Assembly (NCBI RefSeq): GCF_043642205.1
Contig: NZ_JBHZSG010000010.1
Span: forward strand, 1 to 64,000
Direction of reading: 5' to 3'
DNA from: Thalassotalea_A litorea
GTDB taxonomy: Bacteria > Pseudomonadota > Gammaproteobacteria > Enterobacterales > Alteromonadaceae
DNA length: 64,000 bases
Positions 7,477-16,225 of this stretch are shown here, piece by piece (the stretch's first letter is position 1; every line of letters begins with the position of its first letter). The translations under genes were made by a program, and so were the position numbers. The notes beneath the pieces are model-generated. The model searched no databases and was not told the origin of the DNA. It saw only the letters and a program-made list of their open reading frames with translations.

Positions 7477-9949
7477 CGCCTGCCTCCTTTGAAGTTAAGG
7501 TGCTTACCGGACCTTTGCTGCCTAGCTTATCATCGCGATATCTGACATTGCTTATGTGTTTTTTTTGCTTAAACAAGGTTGCTGACGGGTTATCCTGATA
7601 ATTCGGACTTTCAATAATGGTTTGTGGGCAATAGGCAACTCCTTCGTAGCAAGTTTGTATTGCTGCTTCAGGCCTGGAATTGATACGACTGTTTAACTTA
7701 GTGTCAACACTTGTTATGGGTTTTTCGGCACAGGAGGTTACCGTTCGGACCGCTGCAATCAAGTCCATCAATATATATCGAAAACGATAGCCGCTATTAT
7801 CGCTATGGGTGATTCCGATTTTTATGCCGGGAATGGCCAATTGTATGCTCAGCTGTTGTTGCAGCTCGGAGGAAAATACTATCGTCTCTTGTTTACTGAC
7901 ATGATTCAACATTACGATAAATTTGTGCTGGCTTGCTCGGGCTACCAATATAGAATGTTGATGAGGCTGATATTCCTGGTCCTTAAACAAGGCGTAATAT
8001 AACCCCTTAACCTGATTAATTAGCTTTAATTGCTTCTGACATGCATTGCTATTGGTTATCTTAAGTTTCTTTTTAGCTGCGGACAAAATAGTATCGACCG
8101 TCTGTTGCGCCATCAACTGCTGCTGATATTCCCACAAACGATGTTTGGATAAGTTGCCCTTTAACAACAATGCATTCTCAGATAAATCTTGCGGTACCTT
8201 TTCCCCAGACAAATCAATTCCAGACTGGTTTAACCTAGGGATCTGAACAAGCATGGCGCCAACCGGAACTTTGTTATTGTACCAACCAGGTAAACATTCA
8301 GAGGTTAACGTTTCTAACTCTTGTCTGGTTATTGCACCACTTACACTATCGAGCTTCAGACGTTGCTTTAACGGCGACATAATGCGTTGATATCGGCGTA
8401 AAAATACATAGAGTACAAGCGTCAGCATAGAAAGAGTTAATAGCGAAAACTGAACCGCAATTTGATTATTAATACTTGAATACAAGGCTTGGTGAGCAAT
8501 CTGCTGCTTTTCATTGTTGCTCAGAAGATTATTTTTTAATTGCAGGCGTTTGCTTTCATCGAGCATTTGGGCTTGTAGCATTTGCTCTCTTGCCTGCGCC
8601 TTGGCAAGTTCAATATCCTTGTTAAATTCCTGATGATATCGATATTTCTCTAGAAAACCCAAGGCGCGTTCAAAGTCCTGTAACTGTGAATAATACTGAG
8701 CAAGTAATTGATAGCTGTCAGCAATATAGCGACTAGAACGCTTTAGCTCTTCTAACCGGGTTAATTCAATGGTTAACTCGGAGGCTGTTATTTTTGCCAT
8801 ATCCATTTGCCCCACGGCAAGTTGATAGGCGAAACGAACTTTAAGGTTTTCGGCGTAATGGTAATTGTCTTTCGCCATTAGAGGTTGATATTTACTCAGC
8901 AATCCTTCAGCGCGACCATGTTGTCCATGTTTCAGGTAATAATTGATCATGTTGAATAATATGGCGTTAAACAATAAAGGCTCGTTAATCGTCAAACATT
9001 GCAATTCGGATTGATAGAAAGTTCTTTCTATGGTTTCTGCGCTGCTAATGTTTTTCTCACTATTAAAACGGTGTAGCTGATAAATACAACGGTCTCTAGG
9101 GGTTAAGCTAGCCAGTGAAATTTGCTCTAATGATTTAGATGCGAGCGAATACTCTTTCAAAAAATTATAAAAATATGCCAGCATCAATATGCTGGTATTC
9201 TTGGTTTTCCCATCGGCCAAAATAGCGAGGTTTTCTCTGACCAATTGCTGATATTTTATCGCAAGTTCATAGTCTTCAGTAATGATTGCTATATTGAGGA
9301 GATTGTAGTGGGCCCGGGCACGAACGATGTGATTGTTATGCTCAGCTAATTGTTCGTGCAGTGCTCGTGCCTGAGGAATATTATTCGCCTGTATTTCCTT
9401 TTGGGCATTGATATAGGTCCATTGAGTGTGGCTGTCTTTATCAAGGCGAATTTGGTGTGTTTCAATAAAAAGATTCAATGCATTGATGAATTGAATAAAC
9501 CGCGGACTGTCCTTAGTGCGATTGTGTTCAATGCTGACCAATTTACGATTGAATTCCTGATTGAACTGGTTCGTTACCGATTCATTGATTTCCCGAGTTT
9601 GCTGAGAACCGCTGATTTTCAGTTGTTGCTGCCAATGATGCAGCCACGCCTCGAGTTGACTGAAAGTTTCTATCTGCATGGTTGAGTGTTGCAGAGGGGT
9701 AGCCTGACTCTGTGCATACCCTGGCGCATTGCAAACGAATATCATGACCACAACAAGTGGCAGAGTGTTCAATACTTTGGCGTAATGGCGCTTGGTCTTT
9801 GGCCGAGTTTTCGATGCTGCTGTGCGAAATTTATTCGGTAAATCAAAGGTTAATGCTGTCAGCATCAAGTCATAACGCTGCAGAGTCGCGGTTAACCTCT
9901 GGATTTGTCTAATCCATATAGGTGTAATTGACAGGAAAAATAACATCAC
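7460..9949 (-). CDS. TPR membrane protein with highly degenerate GGDEF-like domain
   Basis: The 829-residue product has the same layout as its downstream neighbour. A cationic N-terminus leads to a signal-like segment (LPLVVVMIFVCNAPGYAQ, about residues 64-81), then a long TPR-like helical region (about 150-480), a membrane segment (FSLLTLSMLTLVLYVFL, about 505-522) and a C-terminal domain. That domain begins LKLDSVSGAITRQEL, echoing the DPLTGLxNR start of GGDEF domains. No GGDEF signature remains (ARASQHKFIVMLN at the equivalent place). The start is uncertain: ATG 9949 has no strong ribosome site and in-frame ATGs lie before the signal segment. Probably a paralogue pair sensing a periplasmic cue; function unknown. 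Confidence 0.75.
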   Translation of the reverse strand: MMLFFLSITPIWIRQIQRLTATLQRYDLMLTALTFDLPNKFRTAASKTRPKTKRHYAKVLNTLPLVVVMIFVCNAPGYAQSQATPLQHSTMQIETFSQLEAWLHHWQQQLKISGSQQTREINESVTNQFNQEFNRKLVSIEHNRTKDSPRFIQFINALNLFIETHQIRLDKDSHTQWTYINAQKEIQANNIPQARALHEQLAEHNNHIVRARAHYNLLNIAIITEDYELAIKYQQLVRENLAILADGKTKNTSILMLAYFYNFLKEYSLASKSLEQISLASLTPRDRCIYQLHRFNSEKNISSAETIERTFYQSELQCLTINEPLLFNAILFNMINYYLKHGQHGRAEGLLSKYQPLMAKDNYHYAENLKVRFAYQLAVGQMDMAKITASELTIELTRLEELKRSSRYIADSYQLLAQYYSQLQDFERALGFLEKYRYHQEFNKDIELAKAQAREQMLQAQMLDESKRLQLKNNLLSNNEKQQIAHQALYSSINNQIAVQFSLLTLSMLTLVLYVFLRRYQRIMSPLKQRLKLDSVSGAITRQELETLTSECLPGWYNNKVPVGAMLVQIPRLNQSGIDLSGEKVPQDLSENALLLKGNLSKHRLWEYQQQLMAQQTVDTILSAAKKKLKITNSNACQKQLKLINQVKGLYYALFKDQEYQPHQHSILVARASQHKFIVMLNHVSKQETIVFSSELQQQLSIQLAIPGIKIGITHSDNSGYRFRYILMDLIAAVRTVTSCAEKPITSVDTKLNSRINSRPEAAIQTCYEGVAYCPQTIIESPNYQDNPSATLFKQKKHISNVRYRDDKLGSKGPVSTLTSKEAGDVPNT

Positions 9950-9991
9950 AGCATGAATTCTTTATTAGCGAACAGCATCAAGTGATTGCGT

Positions 9992-10276
9992 TTATATCGC
10001 AGTGGATTGACGAGTTAATGCCTGATTAGGGGCGTCAAAGGCATTATCTTTACTGTCTTTTGGATCCATGCCTGCATCTTGATGAACGATGTTACATAGG
10101 TTGGGTGATAAATTTAACAGTGATTCCAAAGCTTGGGCATTACCATTTAAAATCGCTTCCTGAGAGAGCTCTGACAATCCGCAATCCGCCATTTGTTTTT
10201 GTAGGTTTTCTAACGTGTGTGAAGACAAGTTAGCTTGTTCACCTAAACGCTCTAATAACTGGATGACATTTGACAT
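9992..10276 (-). CDS. Small conserved hypothetical cytoplasmic protein
   Basis: The 94-residue product starts at ATG 10276 (MSNVIQLLERLGEQANL), chosen because an AGGGA ribosome site is appropriately spaced. It is predicted helical and soluble, with Gln/Asn/Leu-rich helices and a polar C-terminal tail. It lacks a signal peptide or membrane segment. It is first on the same strand as the two degenerate-GGDEF genes, 42 bases ahead of the second, so it may share their transcript. I do not recognise a family with known function. Confidence 0.65.
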   Translation of the reverse strand: MSNVIQLLERLGEQANLSSHTLENLQKQMADCGLSELSQEAILNGNAQALESLLNLSPNLCNIVHQDAGMDPKDSKDNAFDAPNQALTRQSTAI

Positions 10277-10920
10277 TGGATTTTCCCTTCTTGTTATTTT
10301 GACATGGCTTAAAAGCCGCAAGAGTGTTCTATCTTTATGTTATTTAATTGTGTTTTAACGTTATTTTTAACGTGGCTTTTTAACCTGATTTTATCTAACG
10401 CTTTTAAGGGTGCAAACGAAAAATTTACACATCCTCACTTGTTTATATTCCCACTATCGATCTCAACTTAAAAGCTTTTTACCGGCTTATTTTGATTCTC
10501 TGGTAATGTTGACGGGGTGCTTTCGGGTTTTCGTCAAACCGCAATAGACTATAGTGGTAAACATGGTGTTCATGCGTTGCCTACAATCACCGAATTCGAT
10601 TGCATCACATAGTTGCGATTTTTTTAGGAATTAGCAATAAATAATTCGGGGAGGAACCCGGCAGCCCGCGTTTACTTTTCTAAAACTGATGTAATTACAA
10701 AAAGTTACATATTGATGTTGTTTGTAGCATTTTGTAGCCATGATTGGTATTACATTACCTCAAGCATTTCCAGGTAGGTTTGGCTGCGAGATTTTCCCTG
10801 ATAATCGTATTTTTCAGGTAATGGTTGTTGGAGATTGATTTGGGGCAGCCACAAACGTCAGAAGCTGGTATTGGTATAAGGTTACCGGCTTTGTCTCTTA
10901 TTGGTGTTAATTTGCTTGCA
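10277..10920. other. Long intergenic region without a gene
   Basis: About 640 bases separate the 94-residue gene from serA. I see no ORF with a ribosome site. Short dyads occur, for example TGTAA/TTACA near 10691-10710, but nothing I can name. The right end holds the serA terminator. Confidence 0.4.
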
Positions 10921-10944
10921 ATAAAAAAGGACCCGAAGGTCCTT
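10921..10944 (-). terminator. serA rho-independent terminator
   Basis: AAGGACC (10927-10933) pairs with GGTCCTT (10938-10944) through a CGAA/TTCG tetraloop. It is followed on the minus strand by a T-run, directly after the serA stop codon. Confidence 0.9.
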
Positions 10945-10946
10945 AA

Positions 10947-12176
10947 TTAGTGGATTAAACGGGCTCGAATCGTGCCTTCAATGGCTTTCAATTCTTTGAG
11001 CGCCATATCACTGTCTTTCGAATCTAAGTCAATGACCACATAACCGATTTTATCGTCGGTTTGCAGGTATTGAGCGGCAATATTAATTTCCCGGTCGGCA
11101 AATGCCTGGTTAATTTGTGTCAGAACACCCGGTCGGTTATGGTGAATGTGGAATAAGCGTGAACGATTAACGTTTGCGGGTAGAGAAACTTCCGGGAAGT
11201 TTACTGCGGAAACCGTAGAACCGTTATCGGAATATTTAATGATCTTACTTGCTACTTCAATGCCGATGTTTTCCTGAGCTTCCTGCGTACTACCACCTAT
11301 ATGCGGGGTCAAAATAACGTTATCGAACTCACGCAATGGTGAAACAAATTCATCATCATTAGATTTTGGTTCAACTGGGAATACATCGATTGCAGCACCA
11401 CCGATTTTTTTACTTTTAAGTGCCTGAGCCAAAGCCTCGATATCGACAACGGTGCCACGCGAAGCATTAATAAAGATCGCCCCATCTTTCATTTGTGCAA
11501 ATTGTTTGGTACTGATCATGTCCTGAGTTTCAGCGGTTTCAGGAATATGCAAAGAAACGGCATCGGCACAATTTAATAACTCTTCTAAAGTTTTACATGG
11601 ACTGGCGTTACCTAAAGGTAATTTGGTTTCAATATCATAAAACTTAACCCGCATGCCTAAGTGCTCGGCAAGAATACCGAGTTGAGTACCGATATGGCCG
11701 TAACCGACAATACCTAAGGTTTTCCCCCTGGCTTCTACGGAACCGGCTGCGGATTTTAACCAGGCCCCACGGTGGGCTAACGCACTCTTTTCTGGCACGC
11801 CCCGAAACAACAGCAATAATTCACCAATCACCAATTCGGCAACCGAACGGGTATTCGAGAAAGGTGCATTAAAGACTGGAATTCCTCGTATTTGCGCAGC
11901 TGGCAAATCGACCTGATTGGTTCCAATACAAAAACACCCGATGGCTGCGAGTTTTTTCGCATGACTTAAAACGTCGTCCGACAATTGAGTCCGGGAGCGA
12001 ATACCGACAAAGTGGACATTAGCAATTTTTTCTTTTAACTCGTCATCGGGTAACGAGCTCTTAAGATACTCAATATTACTGTAACCATTGTCTTTTAACG
12101 TTTCTACCGCACTTGGGTGAACACCCTCAAGCAATAAAATTCGGATCTTATCTTTGTGCAACGATTGTCGGGTCAT
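10947..12176 (-). CDS. serA: D-3-phosphoglycerate dehydrogenase
   Basis: This enzyme oxidises 3-phosphoglycerate with NAD, the first step of serine synthesis. The 409 residues match the E. coli-type enzyme. In order they show a substrate-domain N-terminus, the Rossmann motif GIVGYGHIGTQLGI (about 157-170), the catalytic Arg in NASRGTVVD (about 238), the catalytic His in TPHIGGSTQEAQ (about 290), and a C-terminal ACT domain (HHNRPGVLTQINQAF, about 342) for serine feedback. It has its own terminator at 10921-10944 and is upstream of rpiA in the opposite reading sense of the map, both on the minus strand. Confidence 0.97.
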   Translation of the reverse strand: MTRQSLHKDKIRILLLEGVHPSAVETLKDNGYSNIEYLKSSLPDDELKEKIANVHFVGIRSRTQLSDDVLSHAKKLAAIGCFCIGTNQVDLPAAQIRGIPVFNAPFSNTRSVAELVIGELLLLFRGVPEKSALAHRGAWLKSAAGSVEARGKTLGIVGYGHIGTQLGILAEHLGMRVKFYDIETKLPLGNASPCKTLEELLNCADAVSLHIPETAETQDMISTKQFAQMKDGAIFINASRGTVVDIEALAQALKSKKIGGAAIDVFPVEPKSNDDEFVSPLREFDNVILTPHIGGSTQEAQENIGIEVASKIIKYSDNGSTVSAVNFPEVSLPANVNRSRLFHIHHNRPGVLTQINQAFADREINIAAQYLQTDDKIGYVVIDLDSKDSDMALKELKAIEGTIRARLIH

Positions 12177-12375
12177 GGGTACTAACTCTGCAAAATAATT
12201 CTGTTTAGATGGCTAGACAGCTAAACTAACATATAGAGTGAAAACTCAAAAGTGTTTTTTTGGATATTTACTATTCACTTAAACTGATTCAGACTTGCGT
12301 CGACGATGTCGGGTTTATCATGAGGTTAGCAACAGGCTATACTCATGAGAAAATACTGAATCGATTCTGGTGGTG

Positions 12376-13032
12376 TTACTCGATAATTTTAGCGCCTTGC
12401 TCAGTACCAAGGATCAATACATCAGCGCCACGTTTGGCAAACAGACCATTGGTTACCACCCCAACGATGGCGTTAATGTTTGCTTCCATCTCTACAGGGT
12501 TTAAAATGTTCATATTGTGAACGTCAAGAATGACATTGCCATTGTCTGTTACCACGCCCTGGCGATACTCTGGGTCGCCACCGAGTTTAACTAACTCGCG
12601 TGCAACATAACTGCGTGCCATAGGGATAACCTCAACCGGTAAAGGGAAGTGACCTAAAACCCCAACCTGCTTGCTGGCGTCGGCGATACACACAAACTTT
12701 CTGGCAACTGCTGCGACAATTTTTTCCCGGGTAAGGGCGGCGCCGCCTCCTTTTATCATATGCATGTGCTCAGTAATTTCATCTGCACCATCGATATAAA
12801 CATCCAACACATCAACGTCGTTGAGGTCAAACACCTCAATGCCATGGGCTTTAAGTTTTTGTGTTGAAGCTTCAGAGCTGGATACGGCCCCGGCAATGGT
12901 ATGTTTAATGGTTGCCAGCGCATCGATAAAGAAATTAACCGTCGAGCCAGTTCCAACACCGACGATACTGTCGGGTGTGACATAATCTAACGCGGCTACC
13001 GCTGCGGCTTTTTTCATTTCGTCTTGAGTCAT
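12376..13032 (-). CDS. rpiA: Ribose-5-phosphate isomerase A
   Basis: This enzyme interconverts ribose 5-phosphate and ribulose 5-phosphate in the pentose phosphate pathway. The 218-residue product has the family's phosphate-binding GVGTGSTVNFFIDAL (about 26-40), SSSEAST (about 52), the catalytic DGADE (about 81) and KGGGAALTREK (about 94). The neighbour serA is the usual gammaproteobacterial companion. Spacing of about 200 bases to serA suggests separate promoters. Confidence 0.97.
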   Translation of the reverse strand: MTQDEMKKAAAVAALDYVTPDSIVGVGTGSTVNFFIDALATIKHTIAGAVSSSEASTQKLKAHGIEVFDLNDVDVLDVYIDGADEITEHMHMIKGGGAALTREKIVAAVARKFVCIADASKQVGVLGHFPLPVEVIPMARSYVARELVKLGGDPEYRQGVVTDNGNVILDVHNMNILNPVEMEANINAIVGVVTNGLFAKRGADVLILGTEQGAKIIE

Positions 13033-13711
13033 AATGTTTCCTTTTTCGACACGTTGGCTCGATTATAGCGTTAAGCCTTATGGATTGTCTTCTAATTGCC
13101 GACACAATCTTATCGTAAATGGTCGTATCCTTCGCTAAATATCGCAATGTCTGTTTTCTGGATACTTTGCGCATTAGACAAGGTTTTAATCAGGGTTTTT
13201 ATTAGAGCTTTGGACAAGCATGCGCAAACGAATTTACCCACATTGATAATCCTATCCAAGTTCGATCACAGCTTTCCTCATAGTTTTCAAAATATATCAC
13301 CTAACTTGTTGATATTAATTAGTTTGTAGACCAATTAATCGTCTATTCCTCAGGTAATCCTCAGGTTTTTTAATCGATAATCCGTTTTAATTAACAGGTT
13401 GTTTGGCGAATAGAATATAAACACACTTGCTAATAACCTCGCAACGATAGCGAAAAACGCTAATACGGAAAACCCGTTAGCAGACGCTTAGCAGACTCAA
13501 TATTAACGGTGAAGGCGAGAATATTTTGTCGTCATTATAGCTTCTGCCAATGCGTCCGCCGCGATGGCAGATAAAGCAAAATGGTTGCGATGTTGTCCAA
13601 TATACAGATGTTCTGTCGCTGCAAACGGCAATGCTCTTGGAGCAAAGCGAAAATCTAGACATTGATGAAAGGTCATGGAACATAAGTCGAAATTCTCAAC
13701 GGAAATGATCT
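13033..13711. other. Intergenic region without a recognisable gene
   Basis: About 680 bases lie between the divergent rpiA and the DUF3718 gene. ORFs here have no ribosome site and no family resemblance. The argP gene often found next to rpiA in enterics is absent. The last bases include the AGGAGG site of the next gene. Confidence 0.4.
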
Positions 13712-13722
13712 AGGAGGAAGTG

Positions 13723-14109
13723 ATGAAAATGTTATTGTCCGCAATCGCTGCAGGTTTAATTGTGGCATCAGCAACTAGCTCGGCGGTTGAATATGAATTT
13801 GTTGCAGTAGATAACTCTAACGAGACCAAAACCTGTGTCTCTGCGGTATCTGATGATCTTGCAACTTTAAAAATGCAGGTTAGGCGCTCATACGGCAATA
13901 ATGTGCGCTTGATGAGCCAAATCCTGAGGTGTAATGAACAGGATATCAATACCTTTGCCCATACGTTTGGCGCTCAGGATACATCAGAGTATTTAAACCG
14001 GAGGGTTTCATTTAAGTATCGAGTCGATGATTCGGTTGAAATTATCGATATTAGTGCCTATCAACCCGATGTAAATGGCAAAGTCGTTATTTATGTTGGC
14101 AGTAAATAA
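13723..14109 (+). CDS. DUF3718-type small secreted protein
   Basis: The 128-residue product starts at ATG 13723, with AGGAGG at 13712-13717 as ribosome site. It begins with a signal peptide (MKMLLSAIAAGLIVASATSSA), so the mature protein is periplasmic or exported. It has two cysteines (TCVSAVSDD and ILRCNEQD) that may pair. The pattern FVAVDNSNETKTCVSAVSDDL resembles DUF3718 proteins of Shewanella and Alteromonas; the function of that family is unknown. It is monocistronic, ended by a strong terminator at 14126-14162. Confidence 0.7.
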   Translation: MKMLLSAIAAGLIVASATSSAVEYEFVAVDNSNETKTCVSAVSDDLATLKMQVRRSYGNNVRLMSQILRCNEQDINTFAHTFGAQDTSEYLNRRVSFKYRVDDSVEIIDISAYQPDVNGKVVIYVGSK

Positions 14110-14125
14110 ATTGTTATTTACGTTT

Positions 14126-14162
14126 ATATCGCCGCTTTATTCGATGCGGCGATATTTTTTGT
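14126..14162 (+). terminator. Rho-independent terminator of the DUF3718 gene
   Basis: TATCGCCGC (14127-14135) pairs with GCGGCGATA (14146-14154), followed by a run of six T. Confidence 0.88.
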
Positions 14163-14202
14163 CAAATGTCTGCTGTTTATGTTGTCGCCTGGCCTTATTT
14201 TC

Positions 14203-14298
14203 TTATCGATAGTTTTATCGATAGTTTTATCGATAGTTCAACCAATAATTCAACCTGTAGTGTTATCGATATCTGTACCGATAGTTCAACTGGTAGAT
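14203..14298 (+). repeat. 12-bp tandem repeat, about eight units
   Basis: Three perfect copies of TTATCGATAGTT (14203-14238) are followed by five diverged 12-base units ending with CAACTGGTAGAT at 14298. The period is a multiple of three. The array is open in one frame within a 58-codon ORF, 14179-14355, that has no ribosome site; the repeat would read LSIV, LSIV, LSIV, QPII, QPVV. Confidence 0.8.
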
Positions 14299-14360
14299 GG
14301 TGACGCTAACACGGCGTTACGACTCATTGAGGAAAGTGCAGTAAAAACCGTGTGAAATAG

Positions 14361-14915
14361 TTAGACCGAAACTATGTGTCTCAAAGGGATGTCCCAGGGC
14401 TGTGGGGTGAGTTTATCTACCTGCTGACAACGGTGCGCCACGCCGATGGTTTTTTGCTGTAGTTCAGGAAAGGAGCTCAGGGTTCGATCATAATAGCCAC
14501 CGCCCATGCCTAACCGGTTTCCGTTACCATCAAAACCAACTAGCGGGGCGAGAAGTAATTCGATATTAGCCGTGGGCAGCACCTTGTTGACATCTAGGAC
14601 GGGCTCTTCAAGACTATAGCGATTTATCTGTAATTGCGTGCTGGCTTGATAATTGAGAAAGAGTAAATGACCTTGGCTAAAAGGATGCAGCACTGGCACG
14701 TAAGTTTTTATGTGGTTTTGCCAGCACCATTGAAAAAATGGCGCAAGGGATATTTCACCATCTGCGGCCAGATAACCGGCAAGGGTGCGAATATGCTGTG
14801 AACGACAAAGGTGTTGAAGATTAGCACAAAGTTGCTCGCTGGCGTGAAACTGCTGGGCCTTGCTCAGCCTGCGACGCCGCTCTCTCAGCGCTTTTCGTAA
14901 TCCTGAATAATCCAT
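14361..14915 (-). CDS. fau: 5-formyltetrahydrofolate cyclo-ligase
   Basis: This enzyme (also called ygfA) converts 5-formyl-THF to 5,10-methenyl-THF using ATP. The 184-residue product carries the N-terminal basic RKALRERRRRLS phosphate-binding segment and the family signature GNRLGMGGGYYDRTL (about residue 133), preceded by LLAPLVGFDG. In E. coli it is co-transcribed with 6S RNA. Here the same order is kept, but an outer-membrane protein gene and a terminator lie in between, so the gene probably has its own promoter. Confidence 0.93.
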   Translation of the reverse strand: MDYSGLRKALRERRRRLSKAQQFHASEQLCANLQHLCRSQHIRTLAGYLAADGEISLAPFFQWCWQNHIKTYVPVLHPFSQGHLLFLNYQASTQLQINRYSLEEPVLDVNKVLPTANIELLLAPLVGFDGNGNRLGMGGGYYDRTLSSFPELQQKTIGVAHRCQQVDKLTPQPWDIPLRHIVSV

Positions 14916-14936
14916 AGTTGCTACCAGCCGTAAATA

Positions 14937-14966
14937 AAAAAGGGCCAGTATTATCTCTGACCCTAT
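14937..14966 (-). terminator. Terminator of the TIGR04219-like gene
   Basis: Read on the minus strand, GGGTCAG pairs with CTGGCCC (one G-U pair) and is followed by six T. It lies between the outer-membrane protein gene and fau. Confidence 0.8.
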
Positions 14967-15004
14967 TATGTTTGACTATTTCTAACTTGCCAATGGTTTA
15001 GCGT

Positions 15005-15754
15005 TTAGAAATGAAATTCAATACCGGCGAATGCACCATCAAATTGGGTATCAAGATACATATCATCAAGGTCCTGAATATCAAAATTCATTGCTCGGTA
15101 TCCTAAACGAATATCTAAATCAACAATGAGATTATCCACGAAGGAATATTTCAGACCAGCCATGGCATCATAGACATTGTGATCATCAAAACCAATCCAC
15201 GAGCCTTCTGCAAATACATCCAGACCGGTACCTAAAAGACTCACTTCGGTTGCCAAATAAAGCATGGGGATGATACCGTCATAATCGACCGTTTCTTCGC
15301 TGAATACGGGATTTATATCATCCGCACTTACAGTTACTGCGTATTCGGCATATTTCAGGTTAACACCCAAGTCGATGCTAAAAATGGCATTGTCGAAGAG
15401 TTCGTAATACATAATTACATCAAGATGATCCAGCTCGGCACTTACCAGCGTGTCTCCATCATATACAGTGTCACCGAATTCAAAGTTATCGACATCGGCC
15501 ATACCCATGGTATCTAGCTCATTTTGACGAAGTTTTAAATTAGGCAATAATGGAATTGGATGTTCTAAAGCAGCCCAGTAGCTGGCTTTGTTGTCATCTT
15601 CCAATTCAAAGGCTTGTAATTGCTCGGAGCTTCCAAAGCTACCCTCTGCTTGCATATCCCAAACCTGACCACCGATATAAACACCCGCGATGGTATCGGC
15701 CTGGGCGAAAAACGAACTGAGGGCTAACGTTGTTGCTAAGGCGATTTTTTTCAT
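15005..15754 (-). CDS. TIGR04219-type outer-membrane beta-barrel protein
   Basis: The 249-residue product starts at ATG 15754, where a signal peptide begins (MKKIALATTLALSSFFAQA); longer in-frame starts would bury it. The mature protein opens with DTIAGVYIGGQVWDMQAEGSFG and has alternating polar/hydrophobic strands. It ends in GAFAGIEFHF, a terminal aromatic typical of outer-membrane barrels assembled by BAM. This matches the TIGR04219 family of marine gammaproteobacteria; its function is unknown. It is inserted between 6S RNA and fau. Confidence 0.75.
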   Translation of the reverse strand: MKKIALATTLALSSFFAQADTIAGVYIGGQVWDMQAEGSFGSSEQLQAFELEDDNKASYWAALEHPIPLLPNLKLRQNELDTMGMADVDNFEFGDTVYDGDTLVSAELDHLDVIMYYELFDNAIFSIDLGVNLKYAEYAVTVSADDINPVFSEETVDYDGIIPMLYLATEVSLLGTGLDVFAEGSWIGFDDHNVYDAMAGLKYSFVDNLIVDLDIRLGYRAMNFDIQDLDDMYLDTQFDGAFAGIEFHF

Positions 15755-16027
15755 AACTCTACTTCTTTTGGTTATTGTTATCTTTTGTAAGATAGGACGA
15801 CAAGCCAACATTAACGCAAAATGAAAAGAAAATGTAGAGCAGATGTAAAAAAAGCGTACAAGAAGGCTGAGGTATCAGCTTGCAATGGGGTAGCCAAAAG
15901 TCGATGACGCGAGTTCAAAAACGTTAGCTTGACCTGCGAAGTCTTCAAGCGGGTGTCAACGAAAGGCCTATACTTTGTCACCAAAGCGTACAGGCAACGC
16001 CTCGAAATTTCGCTGCTAACAAAAGAA

Positions 16028-16208
16028 GGGTTCCCCAAAATGCCGGTACCAACGTCAGCCCTTGAACAACCGTGTGTTCAAGGCGGAGGTTGCGCAATTG
16101 CCTCAGGCTTCCCGGTACAAGCCGGGCTTGCTCAATAGCAACCGATAAACCCCCTAAGTTAAGAATTATCGGCTCAGGGACATAGTTAATATCAAACATC
16201 CCAGGGAA
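16028..16208 (-). ncRNA. ssrS: 6S RNA
   Basis: The minus strand holds the conserved 6S RNA blocks in order: GTTCCCTGGGATG at the 5' end, CCCTGAGCCGATA, GGGAAGCCTGAGGCAATTGCG and CCTTGAACA...TGTTCAAGGGCT. The 3' end GGGGAACCC closes the terminal stem with the 5' GTTCCC. The length of about 180 nucleotides is typical. 6S RNA mimics an open promoter and sequesters sigma-70 RNA polymerase in stationary phase. Its place next to ygfB-pepP and fau is the classic synteny. Exact ends are estimated from the closing stem. Confidence 0.93.
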
Positions 16209-16219
16209 CTTGAACTTTA

Positions 16220-16225
16220 ATTATA
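16220..16225 (-). promoter_or_regulatory. -10 element of the 6S RNA promoter
   Basis: A perfect TATAAT on the minus strand lies about 12 bases before the 5' end of 6S RNA. I see no strong -35 element. Confidence 0.6.

Noticed and set aside
12260..12520. 86-codon plus-strand ORF overlapping rpiA
   Set aside because: Most of it is antisense to the 3' end of rpiA and it has no ribosome site.
13096..13329. 77-codon plus-strand ORF after rpiA
   Set aside because: No ribosome site, no family resemblance, and it lies in a noncoding-looking AT-rich gap.
15929..16199. Two opposing ORFs (69 and 73 codons) over 15929-16199
   Set aside because: Both overlap 6S RNA, which has all conserved blocks; neither has a ribosome site.
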